Assembly: GCF_020297485.1 (NCBI RefSeq)
Contig: NZ_JAIWZC010000001.1
Span: 124,001 to 188,000 of the forward strand
Source: Enterocloster clostridioformis
GTDB taxonomy: Bacteria > Bacillota > Clostridia > Lachnospirales > Lachnospiraceae
DNA length: 64,000 nucleotides
Reading direction: 5' to 3'
Below are positions 17,793 through 25,604 of the stretch, piece by piece (position 1 is the stretch's first letter; each line of letters begins with the position of its first letter). A model generated the notes under the pieces. It had not been told where the DNA came from. It saw only the letters and a program-made list of their open reading frames with translations, and ran no database searches. The translations under genes were made by a program, and so were the position numbers.

Positions 17793-17905
17793 GGGAGGGA
17801 GCGGGTGGGCGGGGAAGGGACGGGCGGGCGGGGGACGGGCATCTACAGGGCCTTAGACCTTCTTGCCCCGCAGCCCGTCCATGCCTCCCCCGCTCACCCG
17901 TTCCC
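17793..17905 (+). other. GC-extreme long hairpin with G-quadruplex potential
   Basis: The + strand has at least eight runs of three or more G within 17793-17840. It is followed at 17866-17905 by a C-rich arm that is nearly its reverse complement, giving a stem of about 37 bp with few mismatches. It dominates the 350-bp gap 17728-18078. It could be a very strong transcription stop or a structured RNA. Confidence 0.7.
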
Positions 17906-17989
17906 ACGAACGGACACAACCACCGTCCTCGTCCTCCTCTGCCAAAAAAACTCCCCAAAAAACTCCATAAAACTGGAAACACATAAGCA

Positions 17990-18018
17990 TTGCATTTTAC
18001 CATCCATACTGTTATAAT
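17990..18018 (+). promoter_or_regulatory. Promoter of the degV/capA pair
   Basis: TTGCAT (17990-17995), 17-bp spacer, TATAAT (18013-18018), 60 bp before the DegV start. Confidence 0.8.
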
Positions 18019-18078
18019 AAGTAGTAATGAATACTACATGTGAAAACACATGGATAAGAAAAACCGGAGGACATAATT

Positions 18079-18939
18079 ATGACCTATAAGATTATCGGGG
18101 ATAGTTGTCTCGATTTGACAGAGGATATGAAGAAGGATCCCAGATTTCAGATGATACCGCTGACACTGCAGGTAGGCAGTGCCCAGGTAGTGGATGATGA
18201 GACATTTGACCAGAAGCGGTTTATAGAGATGGTAAAGGCGTGCCCGGAGTGCCCAAAGACAGCGTGTCCGTCGCCGGAGACTTTTAAGGCTGCATTTGCG
18301 GAAGCGGATGCGGAAGCGGTGTTTGTCATCACCCTGTCCAGCCACCTCAGCGGAAGCTATAATTCAGCGGCAGTGGCAAAGAAGCTGTATGAGGAGGAAA
18401 TGGCAGAAAAGGGGATGGCGGAACAGGCAAAGAAAGTGGCTGTCATTGACTCACTTTCCGCGTCCTCAGGAGAGCTTAACATCGCCCTCTTTATCCAGAA
18501 CCTGTGCGATTCAGGACTGGAATTTGATGAGGTGGTGGAGAAAACCCTGGCATACAGGGACGGCATGAATACTTATTTTGTGCTGGAGAGCCTGGATACG
18601 CTCCGCAAGAACGGGCGTCTGTCAGGCCTGCAGGCATTTTTCGCCACAGCCCTTAACATCAAGCCTGTCATGGGCGCGGATACAGGAACCATCATCAAGC
18701 TGGACCAGGCCAGGGGAATGAACAAGGCGCTTCATAGAATGTGCGACATTGCGGTAAAGGAAGTGGTGGACGCGGCCGGCAAGATTGCGGTTGTCTGCCA
18801 TGTGAATAACCCTGAACGGGCTGAATACGTAAAGAATGAGCTGGCTAAAAGGGTGGGATTCAAGAAGATTGTGGTTACCAACGCGGCAGGCGTGGCCACT
18901 GTATATGCCAATGACGGAGGGATTGTATTGGCAGTCTGA
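18079..18939 (+). CDS. DegV family fatty-acid-binding protein
   Basis: 286 residues, typical DegV/EDD-fold length. Visible: an N-terminal DSCLDL motif (family DSxxDL), SSHLSGSYNSA, DSLSASSGE, and LDTLRKNGRLSG with the conserved Arg/Gly segment. Family members bind long-chain acyl groups. In Firmicutes the FakB proteins of this family present fatty acids to the FakA kinase. No fakA is visible here, so a FakB role is only a possibility. The ATG at 18079 has CGGAGG upstream. The downstream CapA-like gene starts 20 bp after the stop, so the two form an operon. A second DegV paralogue lies at 38.2-39.1 kb on the other strand. Confidence 0.92.
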   Translation: MTYKIIGDSCLDLTEDMKKDPRFQMIPLTLQVGSAQVVDDETFDQKRFIEMVKACPECPKTACPSPETFKAAFAEADAEAVFVITLSSHLSGSYNSAAVAKKLYEEEMAEKGMAEQAKKVAVIDSLSASSGELNIALFIQNLCDSGLEFDEVVEKTLAYRDGMNTYFVLESLDTLRKNGRLSGLQAFFATALNIKPVMGADTGTIIKLDQARGMNKALHRMCDIAVKEVVDAAGKIAVVCHVNNPERAEYVKNELAKRVGFKKIVVTNAAGVATVYANDGGIVLAV

Positions 18940-18959
18940 TGTCTGTCAGGAGAGGTTTT

Positions 18960-20243
18960 ATGAAGAGAACAGGATGTATTGTGGCAGCAGCCTTATTATT
19001 AGGGCTGCTGCTGGCCGGTATTACGGGATATTTTATATGGCACTCAGGACAGGACAAATATGTCAGGGCTGAGATGGCAGGCGCCTCGGAAGGTGTGGGC
19101 ATTGCCGGCGCAGAGGAGCCGGTCCAGGAGGAAACAGGCGGAGCAGGCGGCGTCGCAAATCCGGACAGCGTTCAAGGAACAGACGGCCCGGATGCAGCGG
19201 ATGGCGGCCTATCGGATGCTCCAAATGGCGTTAAAGAACAGGACCCTGAAACAGGAACAGAGGATAAGGACCCGCCTCTGCAATTCGTATTTGCGGGTGA
19301 TATCCTCCTGTCAGACCATGTGCTGAACGCATACCAGAAGGCCGGCAATATAGGGGGAGTGGTGGACAGCGGATTCCGCCAGGTGATTGACGCCAGCGAC
19401 ATTTTCATGGCAAATGAGGAATTTCCATTCAGCAGACGCGGCACGGCTGCTGCGGATAAGCAGTTTACCTTCCGGCTTCCCCCGGAAAAGGTATCCATGT
19501 TTCAGGAGCTGGGGATTGATATCGTGACACTGGCAAACAATCATGCCCTGGATTTCGGTACGGATGCCTTGCTGGATACATGCAGCACTCTGGATGATGC
19601 CGGAATCCTGCGGGTGGGAGCCGGAGCCAATCTGGAGGAGGCAAAAAAAACGGTATTCATGGAGGCAAAGGGCCGCAAAATCGGCTTCCTGGGCGCTTCC
19701 AGAGTCATACCGGAGGACTCCTGGAACGCTACTTCCAAGGGACCGGGCATGCTTACCACTTATGACCCGTCCCAGCTTTTGGAGGAGATCAAAAAGGCCA
19801 GGGAAGCCTGCGATTACCTTGTGATATATGTGCACTGGGGGATTGAACGTGACGAACGGCCACAGGAGTATCAGAGAATTCTGGGACAGCAGTATATAGA
19901 TGCAGGGGCTGACCTTGTGGTAGGGAGCCATCCCCATGTGATGCAGGGGCTGGAATATTACAAGGGAAAGCCCATTGTATACAGCCTTGGTAATTTTGTG
20001 TTCGGCAGCAGTATTCCGAAGACGGCCCTTCTGAAGGTGGAATGGGATGGGGAGGACGCGCTGCTTAGGCTGGTGCCCGGCACATCCTCAGGAGGATATA
20101 CCAGGATGCTGACAGATGAAGGCGAAAAAGCAGGTTTTTATCAGTATATCACATCCATTTCCTACGGCGTGACAGTTGGGGAGGACGGAATTGTGGCGCC
20201 GGGGGAGGAAAACGCGGCAGAGCAGGAGGAATCCGGGATATAA
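18960..20243 (+). CDS. CapA/PgsA-type metallophosphatase-fold protein, membrane-anchored
   Basis: 427 residues from the ATG at 18960 (AGGAGAGG just upstream). The alternative ATG at 18939, overlapping the DegV stop, has no such site. An N-terminal signal anchor (CIVAAALLLGLLLAGITGYF) is followed by a low-complexity Gly/Glu/Asp linker (about 40-105). The CapA domain then shows FAGDILLSDH, NEEFPF, LANNHALDFG, YVHWGIERDE, and DLVVGSHPHVMQG...YSLGNFVF. These metal-site motifs are typical of the CapA family (poly-gamma-glutamate capsule proteins). No pgsB/pgsC genes are nearby, so a capsule role is unproven. Its last 82 bp overlap the 3' end of the convergent radical SAM gene. Confidence 0.88.
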   Translation: MKRTGCIVAAALLLGLLLAGITGYFIWHSGQDKYVRAEMAGASEGVGIAGAEEPVQEETGGAGGVANPDSVQGTDGPDAADGGLSDAPNGVKEQDPETGTEDKDPPLQFVFAGDILLSDHVLNAYQKAGNIGGVVDSGFRQVIDASDIFMANEEFPFSRRGTAAADKQFTFRLPPEKVSMFQELGIDIVTLANNHALDFGTDALLDTCSTLDDAGILRVGAGANLEEAKKTVFMEAKGRKIGFLGASRVIPEDSWNATSKGPGMLTTYDPSQLLEEIKKAREACDYLVIYVHWGIERDERPQEYQRILGQQYIDAGADLVVGSHPHVMQGLEYYKGKPIVYSLGNFVFGSSIPKTALLKVEWDGEDALLRLVPGTSSGGYTRMLTDEGEKAGFYQYITSISYGVTVGEDGIVAPGEENAAEQEESGI

Positions 20244-21163
20244 TATTTTCCCTGCCAGGTATTTCTCTCCTTAAAACGGCGGTGGAGGGTGTTTAACACC
20301 AGCCGTTTGCTTCCGCTCCACAGAGGAGCCAGGAGAAGGGATTTTGGACCGTCCCCTGTCAGGCGGTGAATGGTCAGTTCAGGGGGCAGGCATTCCACAC
20401 AGTCTATAACAAAATCAATGTATTCCTCCATTGTGAATATGGGAAAGGGATTGGCCTGGAAGTAATCTGCCAGACCGGTCCCTTTTAAAATGTGGAGAAG
20501 CTGGAGTTTGATTCCGTCTATAGGACATTGGGCCAGATAATTCACGGTTTCCGCCATCATGTCCCTGGTCTCGCCGGGCAGGCCTAATATGACATGGACG
20601 ATGACGGTCAGGCCGGCTGCCTTAAGGCGTCTGAGGGCGTCCTCAAACACCGGCAGTCCATAGCCCCGGCGGATAAAGGCGGAGGTGGAATCATGGATGG
20701 TCTGGAGACCCAGCTCCACCCATACCGGTTTCACGCGGTTTAAATCCTTTAACAGGCCCGCGACCTCAGGCTCCAGACAGTCGGGCCTGGTGCCGATGGA
20801 CAGGGCGGCTATGGCGGGATGGGAGACTGCTTCCCCAAACAATTGCTTCAGATAGGGCAGGGGAGCGTACGTATTGGTGTAGGACTGGAAATAGGCAATA
20901 TATGAACCCTGTGAGCCGTCCGGCATCTTCCTCTTTACCTGTGCCATGGCCTGCTCTATCTGCCGGGAGACAGCCGTCTGTCTGGGAGCGGCAAAATCAC
21001 CGGAGCCGCCTTCGCTGCAGAAGATACAGCCCCCTGTTCCCAGGGTACCGTCCCGGTTTGGACAGGTCATGCCTCCGTCCAGGGACAGCTTATAGATTTT
21101 TTGGCCGAACTGCTGCCTCAGCTCATAGTCCAGAGAGTGATAGGGTTTTCCGTTCCATTCCAT
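20162..21163 (-). CDS. YhcC-type radical SAM protein (TIGR01212 family)
   Basis: 333 residues. N-terminal motif KLSLDGGMTCPNRDGTLGTGGCIFC with the cluster-binding cysteines C34, C46 and C49, in the wide spacing of the YhcC subgroup of the Elp3-like radical SAM proteins. Further visible: AYFQSYTNTYAP, LSIGTRPDCL, WVELGLQT, VHVILGLPGE and a late DGPKSLLLAPLW. The family's biochemical role is not established. The homologous core ends near WQGKYY; the last 24 residues are encoded antisense to the capA gene. The start at 21163 has only a weak ribosome binding site. Confidence 0.88.
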   Translation of the reverse strand: MEWNGKPYHSLDYELRQQFGQKIYKLSLDGGMTCPNRDGTLGTGGCIFCSEGGSGDFAAPRQTAVSRQIEQAMAQVKRKMPDGSQGSYIAYFQSYTNTYAPLPYLKQLFGEAVSHPAIAALSIGTRPDCLEPEVAGLLKDLNRVKPVWVELGLQTIHDSTSAFIRRGYGLPVFEDALRRLKAAGLTVIVHVILGLPGETRDMMAETVNYLAQCPIDGIKLQLLHILKGTGLADYFQANPFPIFTMEEYIDFVIDCVECLPPELTIHRLTGDGPKSLLLAPLWSGSKRLVLNTLHRRFKERNTWQGKYYIPDSSCSAAFSSPGATIPSSPTVTP

Positions 21164-21270
21164 TGTGAATACCTGCTTTCTTACATGATACTGTTTAAGA
21201 GATTATAACAGCAAAGCCTGCCCTATGTCATCCCCATTTAAAAAAAGTATAAAGACAGGAGAATATTGTA

Positions 21271-21298
21271 TTGTTGTTTCTGCCCCGGGTGTGATAAA
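21271..21298 (+). promoter_or_regulatory. Possible galactokinase promoter
   Basis: TTGTTG (21271-21276), 16-bp spacer, and an extended -10, TGTGATAAA (hexamer 21293-21298). Weak -35 but good -10, 40 bp before the start codon. Confidence 0.4.
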
Positions 21299-21338
21299 CT
21301 GAATTCAGAAGTTTCAGAAAAGATAGGAGAGGTAAATC

Positions 21339-22631
21339 ATGAAGGTAAACGAGACGGTAAAGCTGCTGGAGAGTGACGGCGCCAGGACTCTTATGGCGCA
21401 GCTCTACGGGGAAGACGGGGTAGAGGCCAATGTAAAGCGCTATGAGGATTTGCTGGCCGGATATGAGAAGATGTTTGGCGGGGAAGGGGATGTGATGCTG
21501 TTCTCCTCGCCGGGCAGGACGGAAATCAGCGGCAATCACACGGACCACAACCACGGCAAGGTGCTGGCAGGCAGCATTAACCTGGACTGTGTGGGCGTGG
21601 CCGGAAAGAATGAATCCAACCAGGTACATATTGTCAGCGAGACATATAACCAGGATTTTACCATTGATCTGAACCATCTGGAACCCAGCGAGAAAAAAGC
21701 GGGAACCGTGGACCTGGTAAAGGGCCTTCTCCAGGGATTTAAGGATTCCGGCTACAGCGTGGGAGGATTCAACGCATATATCACCAGCAATGTCATAAGC
21801 GCAGCCGGGGTCAGCTCGTCTGCCTCCTTTGAGATGCTGCTGTGCTCCATGCTCAACACATTTTTCAATGAAAGCCGCATGAGCACCGTGGCTTATGCCC
21901 ATATCGGCAAGTTCGCTGAAAATAATTACTGGGACAAGGCGTCCGGCCTGCTGGACCAGATGGCATGTGCCGTGGGCGGTCTTATCACCATTGATTTCAT
22001 GGAGCCGCTGACACCTGAGGTGGAAAAGATAGACTTTGACTTTGGTTCCCAAGACCACAGCCTGATTATTGTACAGACCGGCAAGGGCCACGCTGACTTA
22101 AGCGCGGATTATTCCGCGGTTCCCGCCGAGATGAAAAAGGTGGCCCGGTATTTTGGAAAAGAGGTATTGTCCCAGGTATCCGAGGAACAGGTGATAGATA
22201 ACCTGGCAGAGGTACGGCAATTTGCCGGGGACCGATCCGTGCTGAGGGCCCTGCATTTCTTTGAGGAGAATAAGAGGGTGGAGGCAGAGGTGCTTGCCCT
22301 TAAGGAGAACCGTTTTCAAGATTTCTTAACCAATATAACGGCGTCCGGCAATTCCTCCTGGAAATGGCTTCAGAACTGCTTTACCAACAGCAATTACCAG
22401 GAGCAGGGAATCACAGTTACCCTGGCCCTTACGGAGCTGTTTATAGCAGAAAAGCAGAGGGGGGCATGCAGGATTCACGGAGGAGGCTTTGCCGGCGTCA
22501 TCATGGCAGTGCTGCCCAATGAGCTGGTGGACGAATTCATACACTACATTGAAAAATGTACAGGGGAGGGAAGCGCCTACAGAATGAGCATTCGCCCCCA
22601 CGGGGCCATCTGTTTCAATGACCTGGTTTAG
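21339..22631 (+). CDS. galK: Galactokinase family protein (GHMP kinase)
   Basis: 430 residues, about 40 longer than typical GalK. The substrate motif SPGRTEISGNHTDHNHGKV (family PGRxNLIGEHTDYN) starts near residue 57. The ATP loop AAGVSSSASFEMLL lies near 155, and the C-terminal RIHGGGFAGVIMAVL motif closes the active site. It should phosphorylate galactose or a related sugar at C1 as the entry to the Leloir pathway. The substrate motif is variant (TEISGNHTDHN), and no galT, galE or transporter is adjacent, so the exact sugar is uncertain. The ATG at 21339 has GATAGGAGAGG upstream. Stands alone between a divergent radical SAM gene and the sirtuin gene. Confidence 0.85.
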   Translation: MKVNETVKLLESDGARTLMAQLYGEDGVEANVKRYEDLLAGYEKMFGGEGDVMLFSSPGRTEISGNHTDHNHGKVLAGSINLDCVGVAGKNESNQVHIVSETYNQDFTIDLNHLEPSEKKAGTVDLVKGLLQGFKDSGYSVGGFNAYITSNVISAAGVSSSASFEMLLCSMLNTFFNESRMSTVAYAHIGKFAENNYWDKASGLLDQMACAVGGLITIDFMEPLTPEVEKIDFDFGSQDHSLIIVQTGKGHADLSADYSAVPAEMKKVARYFGKEVLSQVSEEQVIDNLAEVRQFAGDRSVLRALHFFEENKRVEAEVLALKENRFQDFLTNITASGNSSWKWLQNCFTNSNYQEQGITVTLALTELFIAEKQRGACRIHGGGFAGVIMAVLPNELVDEFIHYIEKCTGEGSAYRMSIRPHGAICFNDLV

Positions 22632-22726
22632 CTGTGTTCTGTTTTTTCGACATAAAACGCCGTGATTTACGGGGCTGACGCTTACAGTTCCCGCGGATCC
22701 TTGTGGTAAGGCGGGGGGATTTGCGG

Positions 22727-22765
22727 TATAATGATGTCAGAGTGTGTGGGTTTTGGACACGCTCT
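22727..22765 (+). promoter_or_regulatory. -10 box and downstream hairpin before the sirtuin gene
   Basis: TATAAT at 22727-22732 (no good -35) is followed by a 10-bp hairpin: CAGAGTGTGT (22738-22747) pairs with 22756-22765, with one wobble. The hairpin would be at the very 5' end of the mRNA. Confidence 0.4.
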
Positions 22766-22799
22766 GGAACAATCAGAATAAGAGGAGGACTGAGCGGGT

Positions 22800-23546
22800 A
22801 TGATTGGCGAAAAAACATTGGAACTCCTGAAGCAGATTCTGGCAGACAGCAGTTATACGGTTGCCATCTGCGGTTCCGGGATGATGGAAGAGGGAGGCAT
22901 TCTGGGACTTAAGCAGGAAGGACGGGCATATGAGATCGAACAGAAATATTCGGAATCACCGGAGGAACTGTTTCATATTTCCTGTCTGTCCAGAAGGCCG
23001 GAACGTTTCTATGAATTTTACCGCGAGGAGATACTGAAAAAGATTCCCAACATGACTCCGTCTGTCAGGGCGCTGGCCAGGATGGAGGAAGAGGGCAAGC
23101 TTCAGTGTATTGTCACCACCAATATTTTTGATTTGCCGGAACAGGTGGGCTGCAGGAATGTGATTTACCTTCACGGAAGCATTTACAAGAACAGGTGTCC
23201 CCACTGCAGCCGCCTGTATTCCATGGAAGAAATCAGGGATTCCAGCCATGTTCCCCGCTGTAAGGACTGCGGGACTATGATACGTCCCGGTACCTCTCTC
23301 TACGGGGAGATGGTGGACAGCAGTATCATGAGCCGCACCACGGAGGAGATAGCCAGGGCCGACGTGCTCCTGGTACTGGGAACCAGCCTGCGGTCAGAGG
23401 TTTACAGCAACTACATACGATATTTCCAGGGCAGAAAGATGGTCATTATCCACCGGATACCCAGGCCGCTGGATGAGAAGGCCGATATGGTCATATACGA
23501 CCTTCCGCAGAATGTCCTTCCCCTTCTGGTGGATGGAGAGATATAA
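22800..23546 (+). CDS. Divergent sirtuin (SIR2-family NAD-dependent deacylase-like)
   Basis: 248 residues. Sirtuin layout is clear from the catalytic His125 in YLHGS, two zinc-binding CxxC pairs (C133/C136 and C154/C157), PGTSLYGE and VLGTSLRSEVYSN. However, the N-terminal NAD-binding motif, normally GAGISxxSGIPDFR, reads CGSGMMEEGGILGLK. The TQNIDxLHQ motif reads TTNIFDLPE, losing the usual Gln and Asp. It may be an altered-specificity deacylase, ADP-ribosyl-handling enzyme or NAD-binding sensor rather than a normal deacetylase. The ATG at 22800 follows GAGGAGG by 11 nt. It converges with pncB (NAD salvage), sharing a bidirectional terminator. Confidence 0.8.
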   Translation: MIGEKTLELLKQILADSSYTVAICGSGMMEEGGILGLKQEGRAYEIEQKYSESPEELFHISCLSRRPERFYEFYREEILKKIPNMTPSVRALARMEEEGKLQCIVTTNIFDLPEQVGCRNVIYLHGSIYKNRCPHCSRLYSMEEIRDSSHVPRCKDCGTMIRPGTSLYGEMVDSSIMSRTTEEIARADVLLVLGTSLRSEVYSNYIRYFQGRKMVIIHRIPRPLDEKADMVIYDLPQNVLPLLVDGEI

Positions 23547-23547
23547 G

Positions 23548-23595
23548 AAGGCCGGGACCGCATCCCCTAATTTGAGAGGAGGCGGTTCCGGCCTT
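23548..23595. terminator. Bidirectional terminator between sirtuin and pncB
   Basis: A 14-bp stem (23548-23561 with 23582-23595, one wobble) with a 20-nt loop lies between two convergent genes. T/A-rich flanks are weak on both sides. Confidence 0.65.
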
Positions 23596-23612
23596 TACAC
23601 GTTCCGGCCTGT

Positions 23613-25070
23613 TTATTTCCTGTGGAAGGAATCCAGCAGCTGGTTTTTTGTGTGCCACAGCTCATTGGACAAGTCCACATGGACTGTGTGCGGGTTGATG
23701 AGACGCTTGGATTCATCCCACAGGGTATCCAGCTCTTTTTTGCAGTAGGCCTGGATATCCATTACCTTCGGCGACTGGTACATGCATCTTCCGTTCAGGA
23801 AAATGGGAATCATCAGTTCCCGCATGGTATAGCTGTCAGGTGCCAGCATGGTCTTTTTCCATGTCTCTAAGGGGTCAAAGAGAAGGAGGGAATTGCGGGT
23901 GTCGAATTCCTCGCCCACCAGACAAATCAAATCTGCTATGATTTTGCCGGTGGCCCTATCGTAAATCCTCTGTATGGTTTTGTTGCCGGGATTGGTTATT
24001 TTCTCGGCGTTTTCGGACAGCTTGATTTTGGGTACAAATTGGCCGGTGGCCTTGTCCATGACAGCAGCCAGTTTGTATACGCCACCGAAGGACGGGCAGT
24101 CCTTGGCTGTAATCAGGTTGGTGCCCACGCCCCAGGAATTGATGGTGGCGCCCTGCATTTTCAGGGAGTTGATCAGGTTTTCATCCAGGTCGTTGGAGGC
24201 GGAAATCACTGCGTCCGGGAATCCGGCCTCGTTCAGCATCTTTTTGGCCTTTTTGGACAGGTAGGCCAAATCGCCGCTGTCCAGACGTATGCCATAGAAG
24301 GTAAGAGGAATACCGGCTTCCCTCATCTCCTTAAATACCTGGATGGCATTGGGGATGCCGGAACCTAAGGTATCATAGGTATCCACCAGCAGGATGCAGG
24401 CGGAGGGATAGAGCTTGGCATAGGTGCGGAAGGCGGTCAGCTCGTCCGGAAAGCTCATAATCCAGCTGTGGGCATGGGTTCCCTTTACCGGGACATCGAA
24501 CATTTTTCCGCAGAGCACATTGGAGGTGCCGATGCATCCGGCTATCATGGCTGCCCTTGCGCCGTAGGTGCCGGCATCCGGTCCCTGGGCCCTGCGCAGT
24601 CCGAATTCCATAACGCCGTCGCCCTTGGCCGCATAGACGATGCGCTCTGTCTTGGTGGCAATGAGGCTCTGGTGATTGATGATGTTAAGCAGTGCCGTCT
24701 CGATGAGCTGGGCCTGCATGATGGGAGCAATAACCTTGACAAGAGGTTCCCTGGGGAAAACCACGGTTCCCTCCGGAATGGCGTAGATATCGCCTGTAAA
24801 GCGGAATTCGTGGAGATAGCTCAGGAAGTCCTCCTCAAACATATCCAGGCTTCTCAGGTATTCAATGTCGCTGTCGTCAAAATGCAGGTCCTCAATGTAC
24901 TCAATGACCTGCTGTAATCCTGCACAGATGGCAAAGCCGTTGCCGTGGGGATTGGTCCTGTAAAACATGTCGAATACAACGGTTTCATTGGCATCTTTTT
25001 CTTTGAAATATCCCTGCATCATGGTTAGCTCATACAGGTCTGTGAGTAAGGTAAGATTTCTCTGCTCCAT
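23613..25070 (-). CDS. pncB: Nicotinate phosphoribosyltransferase
   Basis: 485 residues from the ATG at 25070, chosen because GGGAGGA lies 6 nt upstream and family homology (MEQRNLTLLTDLYELTMMQGYF) begins there. The frame stays open 47 codons further upstream without homology. It converts nicotinic acid and PRPP to nicotinate mononucleotide, the first Preiss-Handler step of NAD salvage. Visible: FYRTNPHGNGFAICAGLQQ near residue 36, EFGLRRAQGPD, the active-site region VKGTHAHSWIMSF, RLDSGDLAYLSKKAK, and SWGVGTNL. It converges with a sirtuin gene, whose reaction would release nicotinamide. Confidence 0.94.
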   Translation of the reverse strand: MEQRNLTLLTDLYELTMMQGYFKEKDANETVVFDMFYRTNPHGNGFAICAGLQQVIEYIEDLHFDDSDIEYLRSLDMFEEDFLSYLHEFRFTGDIYAIPEGTVVFPREPLVKVIAPIMQAQLIETALLNIINHQSLIATKTERIVYAAKGDGVMEFGLRRAQGPDAGTYGARAAMIAGCIGTSNVLCGKMFDVPVKGTHAHSWIMSFPDELTAFRTYAKLYPSACILLVDTYDTLGSGIPNAIQVFKEMREAGIPLTFYGIRLDSGDLAYLSKKAKKMLNEAGFPDAVISASNDLDENLINSLKMQGATINSWGVGTNLITAKDCPSFGGVYKLAAVMDKATGQFVPKIKLSENAEKITNPGNKTIQRIYDRATGKIIADLICLVGEEFDTRNSLLLFDPLETWKKTMLAPDSYTMRELMIPIFLNGRCMYQSPKVMDIQAYCKKELDTLWDESKRLINPHTVHVDLSNELWHTKNQLLDSFHRK

Positions 25071-25235
25071 ATAGGTTCCTCCCTGGGCGCAGCCGGTGTG
25101 CTGTACGCAGAGTATGCGGTGCGGCAGGATATTGACGGCTGTGCAGTAATATTGGTTAGTAGTATAACACATATTCTGGAAAAGGCAAACGAAATGATAA
25201 AATATTAACAATCCAAACGAAAATCAGATACACGG

Positions 25236-25264
25236 TTGACATTTTACGTGCGGGTTATTATAAT
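25236..25264 (+). promoter_or_regulatory. Perfect promoter of the T-box/ileS transcript
   Basis: TTGACA (25236-25241), 17 bp, TATAAT (25259-25264): exact consensus. Transcription would begin near 25271, just before the T-box leader. Confidence 0.93.
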
Positions 25265-25274
25265 AAAGAGGTTA

Positions 25275-25528
25275 AATGGAAAAGGCTTAGATGGAGACAG
25301 TAGGCCTGCAGGAACGCTACAGAGAGCCGGAGATGGTGGGAACCGGTGTAAGTAATGCAGAACTGAAAATCACTCCGGAGCTGTCCGGCTGAAGGGATGC
25401 GTCAGCAGCGCATGATAGGCCGGGACGCGTTTCCCGCGTTAAGGGAACTCATATGATGGTATGCAGTAATAGGTGGTTAAACGAAGCGGCTTACGGCTTT
25501 CGTCCTGTTCGGGACGGAAGCCTTTTTT
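25275..25528 (+). ncRNA. T-box riboswitch (tRNA-Ile sensing) upstream of ileS
   Basis: A leader of about 250 nt with T-box hallmarks. Stem I carries AGAGAGC and GGTGGGAACC elements. The specifier loop has GAAAATCACTC, with isoleucine codon ATC at 25369-25371. The T-box sequence AGGTGGTTAAAC lies at 25471-25482, its TGGT able to pair with the ACCA end of uncharged tRNA-Ile. A terminator follows (11-bp stem 25495-25505/25512-25522 plus T6). Uncharged tRNA-Ile would favour the antiterminator and switch ileS on. Confidence 0.93.
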
Positions 25529-25604
25529 GCTTCATGGAAGGATATACAATCTTTTTCACATACCAGAATAGAAATCTATCATGAATGGAACGGAGGAAGA
25601 CGTT

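Noticed and set aside
17755..18017. Overlapping short frames over the GC-rich hairpin
   Set aside because: Low-complexity Pro/Arg/Gly peptides from the inverted repeat; no start signals.
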